Origin: Hypsibius dujardini
Lineage: Eukaryota; Tardigrada; Eutardigrada; Parachela; Hypsibiidae
NCBI GenBank assembly: GCA_001579985.1
Contig: LRSR01002605.1
Location: 1 to 25,450 of the forward strand
Direction of reading: 5' to 3'
Length of the DNA stretch: 25,450 nucleotides
The notes beneath the pieces were generated by a model. It saw only the letters and a program-made list of their open reading frames with translations, searched no databases and had not been told where the DNA came from. A program made the position numbers and the translations under genes. Below, in pieces: positions 19,435-25,450 of this stretch (its first letter is position 1; the number at the start of each line of letters is the position of its first letter).

Positions 19435-19662
19435 TTAATGAGAACAACATAATCGGTCGCTCCGATTACGTGAGGCGAACAAGTCGTAATTCCAAGCAAA
19501 TATTAATAGACTAGTTTTGTTTATTGAGCTGTGTCCATCTATACCATTCCCGGGAAGGCCATTATAGAGAAGCAGGGGAGATAGTTCAGACGAAGCTTCG
19601 AAAGCATCCAATTGTGTTATCTGAACCGCTTTATCACGGTAGTATTTCTCAAAAGGTTTCAT
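19435..19662 (-). CDS. Possible small hypothetical ORF
   Basis: A 75-aa ATG-started frame with no recognised domain and no visible splice context. It lies upstream of the PAN gene in opposite orientation. It may be chance. Confidence 0.15.
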   Translation of the reverse strand: MKPFEKYYRDKAVQITQLDAFEASSELSPLLLYNGLPGNGIDGHSSINKTSLLIFAWNYDLFASRNRSDRLCCSH

Positions 19663-19753
19663 ACAGTTGTCTCATCAGTCATTGACGTTCCCTAACGGAA
19701 TCTCACGAACTGTTTAACTACTTATTTGCATCGACCTCGGTGCCTGCGTGATG

Positions 19754-19761
19754 CATATAAG
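19754..19761 (+). promoter_or_regulatory. TATA-like box of the PAN gene
   Basis: CATATAAG lies about 80 bp before the ATG at 19835, with plausible initiation around 19784-19792. Inferred from sequence and spacing only. Confidence 0.5.
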
Positions 19762-19834
19762 CTCTTCAATTTCTAACTTTAATTGCATCGGGTAGTAGCT
19801 CTTGGTAGTCGGCTTTGGTTCTCCGCTCACAATA

Positions 19835-20488
19835 ATGCTTAGTTCTCTCCTTCTTGGCGCGATACTGCTAGCGCGCGGAAGCTATGCGCTGTCCAGTAGC
19901 AACGCCCTGCAATCCTCGCAGAATGAGTCGTCACAGTTTTCGGCTTGCCTGACCGAAGAATCAGGATCAGTTGTAGAGGCTGTTGGGTGGGGCATCTTTA
20001 TTCCAGCCAACTTAATCAGCAGATCGGCCATCAATTTGGGAGTAGCCGCAAATGGAAGAGCCTGCCTGAGCAAGTGTTCCAATAGAGAAATTCCCGGCTG
20101 CCGGCTCGTGTCTTTCAACCTCAGCACTCGAGTCTGTACTGGTTGGACTGAGGACATGGAAGGCACCTTCGTCCCAAACAGCAGTACCATCCTGCTAGCT
20201 CTTTCGTCCAAGCGGTTTCACCAGAGGTCAGGCGTACAAATTGTCCATTCTGGAGACTCAGCAATCCCCTTTCTTCTCGGTGCAGATGGTCGACCGGTTG
20301 CAAACGGCAGCATTGTTTACGGGGAATCAGCGTGCTTGAATCTTTGTCTTGTTCATCCAAAATGCTTGTCTCTTTTTCATTCGGACACATGGGCTGGAGC
20401 TCCCGTAAGACCAGATTGTCAACTATTTGCTCATCATCCTGCCCGTATGATTAACCTTGTCAACTACAAGAGCTTTACATTCTACTGA
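19835..20488 (+). CDS. Secreted PAN/apple-like domain protein, single exon
   Basis: ATG at 19835 and TGA at 20486-20488 give 217 aa. AATAAA follows at 20521-20526. Residues 1-18 are a signal peptide with likely cleavage after SYA. Two cysteine-bearing modules follow. The first has C-L-x-K-C-x5-P-G-C-x-x-x-S-F-N and then C-x-x-W. The second has C-L-N-L-C-x4-K-C-L-S-L-F and then D-C-Q-L-F. This spacing is that of PAN/apple folds, which bind protein or carbohydrate partners outside the cell. Several N-glycosylation sequons (NES, NLS, NSS, NGS) agree with secretion. There is no membrane segment or catalytic domain. A damaged copy of the first module lies at 22491, so the gene was duplicated locally. 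The fold call is by pattern; the partner is unknown. Confidence 0.72.
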   Translation: MLSSLLLGAILLARGSYALSSSNALQSSQNESSQFSACLTEESGSVVEAVGWGIFIPANLISRSAINLGVAANGRACLSKCSNREIPGCRLVSFNLSTRVCTGWTEDMEGTFVPNSSTILLALSSKRFHQRSGVQIVHSGDSAIPFLLGADGRPVANGSIVYGESACLNLCLVHPKCLSLFHSDTWAGAPVRPDCQLFAHHPARMINLVNYKSFTFY

Positions 20489-21109
20489 ATTGTCTCTGTT
20501 TTGGTGTCTTCCATAAGTCGAATAAATATGTGAAAGAAATATATTACCAAAACTAGCTTACGCTGGAAACAGCCTATATCGCTTCCGAAAATCTGATTAT
20601 ACATACAATGCAATGCAATTTTGCAGCCATTTTCGGCTTCAAGTTTTGCAGTCGCTCCAATTTGTATGAGGTAAAGTCTGTATTTTAGCTCCCTTTGCAT
20701 TTGGTCGGTAAATCGGCTCATTCATTTCAAAACCGAACTACATGTACAGTAGCAGAATAAACTTCTTTTTGGACTTTCAAAACATCAAAAATAATGGTTT
20801 AGTTTAAATGCGGCAAGAAATAATCATGAATTTCATGTGGATTAAAAATGTGAGTGCTTAGAAAAAAATTGCTGTGAAAAAAAATTATTCAGGCTGCAGG
20901 AGCGCCACTGGTACAAATCACACACCGGCATATTTGCAACAGAATCAATCAGCTGACTGTCGGTGTGCAGATGCGGTTTCCTAGATGCTCATTGCACGAG
21001 GCTATTTATTTGAATTTCCACTTTACTGCCATTTGTGCATGCCTCATCATGATTTAGTGTTCATCAATATTTTTCCAGGGTTATCATTTTTCAAGTTTGT
21101 TATTCGGAA
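20489..21109. other. 3' flank of the PAN gene, no gene seen
   Basis: AT-rich. Contains the poly(A) signal at 20521. CTGCAGGAGCGCC near 20894 faintly resembles the complement of 22245-22262 (GCGCCCCCTGCTAG) and might be the left end of the pogo-like element; weak. Confidence 0.4.
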
Positions 21110-22095
21110 ATGAGTAGCAAATTAGATGCGGCCATACATGCAGTTGAGAAAGGGAAACCACTGTTCGGAAGGCTGCTTGCAGTTTTTCGCGTGTCGCAGA
21201 TAACTTTTCGGCGGCATTTAAATGATCGAAAAATTGGGTCACGAGGAAGACCGACCAAATTTACGTCGAAAAAGGAGCTTGCGATCTGTGATTTACTATC
21301 CAATTGTGCCGAGCTTGGTGTGCTGTTATTCAGATATCACTTGAGGAAAGTTGTCTTCGGTTTGTGCAAGGAAAAGAATCTGCCCGAAAAGCACTTTTAG
21401 CAACTGTTGGCACGCAGCCTTCCTGCAACGATAGTCCATATTATCAGAGCCAATTAGTCAGGCTGTCAACCGGAAGAAAGCAAGACAATGGACAGATGAG
21501 CTGTGTTTGCAGTACATCGCCCTCATTGAGAAGCTCAAGGCGGAAGGATAACTCAAACAGCCTTTGGAATCTGGACGATAGCAGATTTGCACTCGGTAGT
21601 CGGTACAGCAAAGTTTATGCCTCCAACGGAATAAGGAACGTCACTTCATGTTTTGACGGAAATTACTGTAGCCAGATGACTGTACTTCCATGTGGGAAAT
21701 GCTGCTAGCATAGATGCTGCGCCCATCGTAGAGGAGGAATTAATCTTGCGTGTATCACGCAAGCGCCTGGGCCTACCGGAGCCAAACATCGAATCGACTT
21801 TGCGCTATATTCGCCGCCAGATTAGTGGAACCACTGCCGGATACGACATTGCGATGAGCATGCATCAACGACTTAACAACTCCACTTCTTCGAAGACGTG
21901 AAGAATGAAAAACGTCTGACCAAAGTCCAATAAGTTGTTGAAAAGAAGCTGAAAAAACAAAATAAGACCGCTGCTTCTCTTAATGAATCAGACACGCAAA
22001 AGAAGCCTGTTAAAAGGCTTGAAAAACGAGAAAAGCCGGTAAGATATGTTGTCAAACAAATTGTGATCGAATCGTTGTCTAGCGAGCCGGAATAA
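21110..22095 (+). pseudogene. pogo/Tigger-like transposase pseudogene
   Basis: From ATG 21110 a psq-type helix-turn-helix is clear: KLDAAIHAVEKGKPLFGRLL, FRVSQITFRRHL, then RGRPTKFTSKKEL. After frame changes follow SEPISQAVNRKKARQW, SLWNLDDSRFAL (first DDE block, normally WNLDETGF), YSKVYASNGIRNVTS and MTVLPCG. The next recognisable part is a charged tail from 21690 to TAA 22093-22095. The rest of the catalytic core is missing or unrecognisable, and there are in-frame stops at 21398, within 21440-21450, and near 21540. It cannot encode an active transposase. Confidence 0.85.
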
Positions 22096-22490
22096 AATAA
22101 TGCAGAAGCCTGAATGATACATGTCTGAATAAAACCTGCGATACGACGCCGTTTCTATGAATTTTTTGTTAAAAATTATTTCAGCGCATCTTTACTTGAT
22201 TAATAGCGCAGGATAGCAACACTAATATAAATAACTGAACGCCGAGGGCGCCCCCTGCTAGCCGAGTGATCCAGTTTATCGACGAAACAGAGGTGAGCCG
22301 AAATACAGACTTTGCCTCATACTGTTTTCGTCAAATTAGCTATGAACAAAACCCTTCGAAGAAAATGGCACGGACCCAATTCACTGTACGTAAATGGAAC
22401 TTTCGAGTACATGTATCGATACCGACAATGGTAATCTCTCGAGAGCAAATTCATCTTTGAGGTGAGAAGTGAAACGAATATTTCAGTGAA

Positions 22491-22639
22491 ATGAGTCGGT
22501 GTTTCGTCAGAGAAATTCCCGGCTGCCGGTTAGTGTCATTTAATCTGAACACGCGGGGATGTGCCATTTGGCGGAGGATAAGGAAGGCAAATTAGTTCCT
22601 AACGCCGACACAACGCTGCTGGCTATCTTTTCGGTGTAG
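22491..22639 (+). pseudogene. Partial, frameshifted copy of the PAN gene
   Basis: MSRCFVREIPGCRLVSFNLN corresponds to SKCSNREIPGCRLVSFNLS of the intact gene at ~20070-20130. After the Trp codon one base is lost; in the shifted frame EDKEGKLVPNADTTLLAIFS continues the match to EDMEGTFVPNSSTILLALSS. It ends at TAG 22637-22639. A TTTCAG acceptor-like site at 22481-22486 precedes it, so it may be a relic exon. Confidence 0.85.
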
Positions 22640-23162
22640 ACATTCGACTGGTGTGAAAGTAGCGCAAACGGGATCCGACTGCTAGCTGCACGAGCACGTA
22701 CAGGCGTACGGCCGTGTAGGTAACCACGCCTATGGCACTTTTGCCGGCCTCTGTACGTAAGCGACCGGCGTAAAACCATGATAAACGAAATTCTAACGGA
22801 ATTCTTTTTGGCCTGGTCTACGGCCGTAAGTTTTTCTGGCCACATTTTTTTGGCCGGTGGAGGATACAAAACGGTACTACAGAATCGCTACCAATTGGTG
22901 TTGCGTTTTTTTACCACCGTAAATTATGACCACACACATGGGGCAATCACTGCAACCAAAATATACAGGTGAGTCTAAAAAGCAGCATCAATTGATACGC
23001 GTTCGTTATGGGAAGAATTTACAGTTTACGTATCGTCGTATTGCCGTATCGTAGCGTTCACGTATCAGGACTTGTAAATTTTAGCCCTTTCTTTTTCATG
23101 AATTCCACATCCACTGGATTGTTGCACTAATTTTACCTAGCGAAGAAAACTTACATTTTCTC
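22640..23162. other. No gene seen; GC-rich palindromic patch
   Basis: 22690-22880 contains many CGTACGGCCG, GGCCG and ACGGCCGTAAG palindromes in otherwise AT-rich DNA. ORFs on either strand here have no domain. It may be a decayed repeat. Confidence 0.35.
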
Positions 23163-23628
23163 ATGAGCGTTCATTACACCACCAATCAATATTATAATAT
23201 TATGTCAACTTTTATATGCTCGCATCAGCCGTGCATCACGCAGAAAGGAAAACCATTTGCAAGTAAATTCGCATTGGATCGCCACATCTTGACAAAACAT
23301 CAGCAACAAACACCAAGAACCAAAAGAAATCGTGAGTTCGCCTTTTGATTATTTTTTCTTGTAACATTTTGAACTGATTGATTGATTGATGTAATGTATG
23401 ATTAATTGATGTGTTGATTGATTGATTGCTGTATTGATTGAAGGTCTGTAAATAACTTATCTGAAAATTCTATGTACACTATTATGTGCAATTTTTATTG
23501 GCTGTTGCTTCCCGACTTTATTCTTTACAGAATACAAGTGCCATGAGCCAGATTGTTCTGCAAAATTTAAGTGCGAGGAGGCCTTAGCTCGTGCAGCCAT
23601 GGGGAAAGAAGAAGGGCAGTTCTGGTGA
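23163..23628 (+). CDS. Small C2H2 zinc-finger protein, two exons
   Basis: Exon 1 23163-23331 (ATG), donor GTGAGT, intron 23332-23530, exon 2 23531-23628 (TGA); 88 aa. Exon 1 has a finger C-x4-C-x12-F-x2-D-R-H-x4-H with a longer-than-usual loop after the second Cys. Exon 2 starts a second finger (C-x4-C-x2-KF) but lacks its histidines before the stop, so the gene is truncated, frameshifted or extends by further splicing. Such fingers bind nucleic acid. No neighbour suggests a role. Confidence 0.5.
23376..23432. repeat. TTGA tetranucleotide microsatellite in the zinc-finger intron
   Basis: TTGATTGATTGATG and related runs between 23376 and 23432, inside the intron 23332-23530. Shorter runs of the same unit occur at 4101-4116 and 15519-15533. 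Confidence 0.8.
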
Positions 23629-23866
23629 TATTCAAACGTTCTGGTGTTTTCGGAGCGAGAAATCAGATACAAGACGTCGCAAAAAAATTGACTCATCTCT
23701 CGCTTGCCAGTTTCGATGCACCGCTTTTATGAAGGTATTAATGATGTATAGCTCGCTGCTAATAGGATGTGCTAGGTCCAGATATACCCAAACAAATAAG
23801 AAAGATTATGCCAGAGTGTAAATAAAAGCGGGTTTGCTCCGAAAAATAGAACTGGCGGTGGGAATG

Positions 23867-23985
23867 CCATCAGGAGTACTAGTGGAAGTAGTTTCAAACG
23901 CTGGGAGAACTACCGGTAGAAGTACTGGTAGAAGCAACGGTAGAAGTACCATCAGATATACCAGTAAAAGTGCCACTAATCTTTT
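23867..23985 (+). repeat. 12-bp minisatellite, locus 3
   Basis: About eight degenerate copies of TAGAAGTACYGG-type units, same strand as the loci at 16592 and 17862. One frame reads LPVEVLVEATVEVPSDIPVK, the same V-E-V-P tetrads. Confidence 0.7.
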
Positions 23986-24390
23986 GATAATATTGATATT
24001 GCCCTTAATTCGGGATTTTGAAAGATTATATATCCAAAGCGAAAGTTTACAAATCTGGTAATAAGCTAATTTTTTTACTGTAATATTATTATCAGGGCTT
24101 CTTACTATGTTACGATTTTACTCTTCTTAGTTGCGTAAAAATGTGTCCCTAGTTCCCATTACACATACAGAAAGATATCTTTCCGTCTAATTTTTCGGGA
24201 AAAATCTGGCAAAAATTTTGCCAGAAAATATACTCGTTAAAATTCCAAAATTTTAGGATTTTGGGACGTAGGACAAATTTAATCTGACTTCCAGAAATAA
24301 CCTCAACTGGCAAAAAATAGGATAGTATACAGGCCCTACTACGCATTTGGTGGACAAAACGTTTTTTCCCTTTCATATAAAAGTTATAGC
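23986..24390. other. No gene seen
   Basis: AT-rich with local TTTTCGGGAAAA/TTTGCCAGAAAA motifs; no coding signal. Confidence 0.4.
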
Positions 24391-24393
24391 GGA

Positions 24394-24526
24394 AGTCCTG
24401 AGATTTGAACGACGTCGCAGTATCGTTTCTATTTTACTCTCTCAAACTCCAAGCTAGCAAAGCCCGGCTCTGAGCAAACGGTTTGATAGAAATAAACTCA
24501 TGTGACCGTTTGAATCTCAGGATTTT
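24394..24526. repeat. Short inverted-repeat element (MITE-like)
   Basis: TCCTGAGATTTGAACG near 24396-24411 pairs with the complement of CGTTTGAATCTCAGGA (24508-24523). The interior is about 95 bp. No target duplication was identified. Confidence 0.6.
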
Positions 24527-24597
24527 CACTGTATCGCAATTTATAATTGTATATAACAATTAATTTACAATTAATAATTTATATATTTTCAACCAAG

Positions 24598-24897
24598 TTA
24601 TAATAGCGCCTGAATATTGTTCCAGTCTTCCCAGGGCCGTGAAACGTGAAAGCATAAGTTTCGCAATTCTTCGCGAAAATGCTGAAACTGCTTCGGAACA
24701 ATTGTTGGACACATATTTCGCCGTGTTCTAAAATAATCAGAAATCCCACCATTGCGTCCCATAAGATGCCAATCCTTGGGCACCCTGCACAAACTTTTGT
24801 TTTTGTCATTTATTTCTAAAAACTTACAGTCTGCTCGCCTTTCGAATAAGAATAAATAAGGCGTATAAATTTTGAAAGCTCTCACATATCGCTTCAC
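24598..24897 (-). CDS. Possible hypothetical exon or ORF
   Basis: A 99-aa minus-strand frame, C-terminal half rich in Arg, Trp and Phe. No known domain, no clear splice sites, and an overlapping alternative frame of similar length. Confidence 0.2.
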   Translation of the reverse strand: MKRYVRAFKIYTPYLFLFERRADCKFLEINDKNKSLCRVPKDWHLMGRNGGISDYFRTRRNMCPTIVPKQFQHFREELRNLCFHVSRPWEDWNNIQALL

Positions 24898-25278
24898 ATA
24901 ATTTTAGACTGATGAAAAGAGTGGTCGTAGTAAGTGACTCAGAAATACGGGAACATTTCCACGGTAAATATTGGTTTTTAACATTGCGAATGGCACCTAG
25001 CCTTTCATGTCTTATCGAATTTTCTGCAAGTCAGTCAGCCACCTAGACATATCACAAGACTAATTTTGCCCAGAATTAAGCCAAGCCGGAATTTTTTTCA
25101 GCTATATATCTGTAGATAAATAAAGCTAGTATATCTGTTCAATAAAGCCAGAATTTTAGGAGACTGAATAAATACTTGGTTTAATTTATTCCCGTGCTTT
25201 ACTCGGGTTAATAGCTTGTAGCACGATCGGTCAACTGATTTTCAAATATCAAATTGTATTTTTAACAAAAATTTCATT

Positions 25279-25450
25279 TTAAAGATTTTCTGCGGCTGCT
25301 TTATCTGGTTCGGATTCTTCGATTTCAATTGTCGAAGTCGCTACGGTGCTGAAAGTGAGGGAATAGTTTTGAGATTGTGCATACCTTGAGTATTCCACAA
25401 AAATTTTGCCGATCGCAGAAGCATCTTACGGGCTGTTTTATGGTCTAACC
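25279..25450 (-). CDS. Probable last two exons of a gene entering from the right
   Basis: On the minus strand a donor AAG|GTATGC (intron from 25384) and acceptor TTTCAG (to 25349) define a 36-nt intron. The last exon, 25348-25279, reads TVATSTIEIEESEPDKAAAEN and ends TAA. In the matching phase the previous exon reads DASAIGKIFVEYS, which resembles the late part of an RRM as in U2AF65/PUF60 (GKIFVEF), but a stop lies just upstream in that frame and the 5' boundary is unresolved. Partial; identity uncertain. Confidence 0.35.

Noticed and set aside
22540-22869. 109-aa minus-strand ORF
   Set aside because: It is antisense to the PAN pseudogene and a palindromic GC-rich patch, with no domain seen.
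1-25450. CRISPR arrays, rRNA or tRNA genes
   Set aside because: No evenly spaced direct repeats with unique spacers, no rRNA-like conserved stretches and no cloverleaf with A/B boxes were recognised by eye; a tRNAscan run would settle tRNAs.

Overview
The window is nuclear DNA of an invertebrate animal. The main genes are split by GT-AG introns and belong to animal families: a Fringe-type glycosyltransferase and an SLC27/FATP fatty-acid transporter and acyl-CoA synthetase. Around them lie remnants of mariner, pogo/Tigger, hAT and probably MULE DNA transposons, plus long microsatellites. There are no operons or bacterial features. I cannot name the species; a compact-genome protostome such as a tardigrade is only a guess.

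Layout. 201-841 (+): last exon of a GT92-like glycosyltransferase. 1255-1731: inverted repeat joined to a 41-bp tandem repeat. 2188-5827 (+): complete divergent Fringe gene in nine exons, with a TA-flanked MITE in intron 1, an inverted-repeat element in intron 5 and an ACAGAC array in intron 7. 6128-12113 (-): complete SLC27/FATP gene in nine exons (about 651 aa), tail to tail with Fringe. Its intron 5 holds a 1.3-kb element with ~190-bp inverted arms enclosing a two-exon gene. Its introns 1-3 and upstream flank hold CTGT/CTGC arrays. 13404-14656 (-): decayed mariner with both TIRs and TA target sites. 15311-17753 (+): unidentified coiled-coil gene whose intron contains a hAT-type MITE with a perfect 8-bp target duplication copying the splice donor. 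18030-19244 (-): SWIM-finger, MULE-like remnant. 19835-20488 (+): intact secreted PAN/apple-like protein with a TATA box. 21110-22095 (+): pogo/Tigger pseudogene. 22491-22639 (+): frameshifted copy of part of the PAN gene. 23163-23628 (+): small C2H2 zinc-finger gene. 25279-25450 (-): probable last exons of a gene running off the right edge.

How it fits together. Fringe and the GT92-like enzyme would act in the secretory pathway, FATP at lipid membranes, and the PAN protein outside the cell; nothing shows that they share a pathway. The strongest theme is mobile elements meeting gene structure: one MITE lies six bases inside a splice donor, one duplicates a donor, and one inverted-arm element fills an intron and carries its own spliced gene. 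A 12-bp minisatellite encoding (V/L)-E-V-P tetrads occurs at three distant places in one orientation, and CAGA-rich arrays lie on the sense strand of both large genes.
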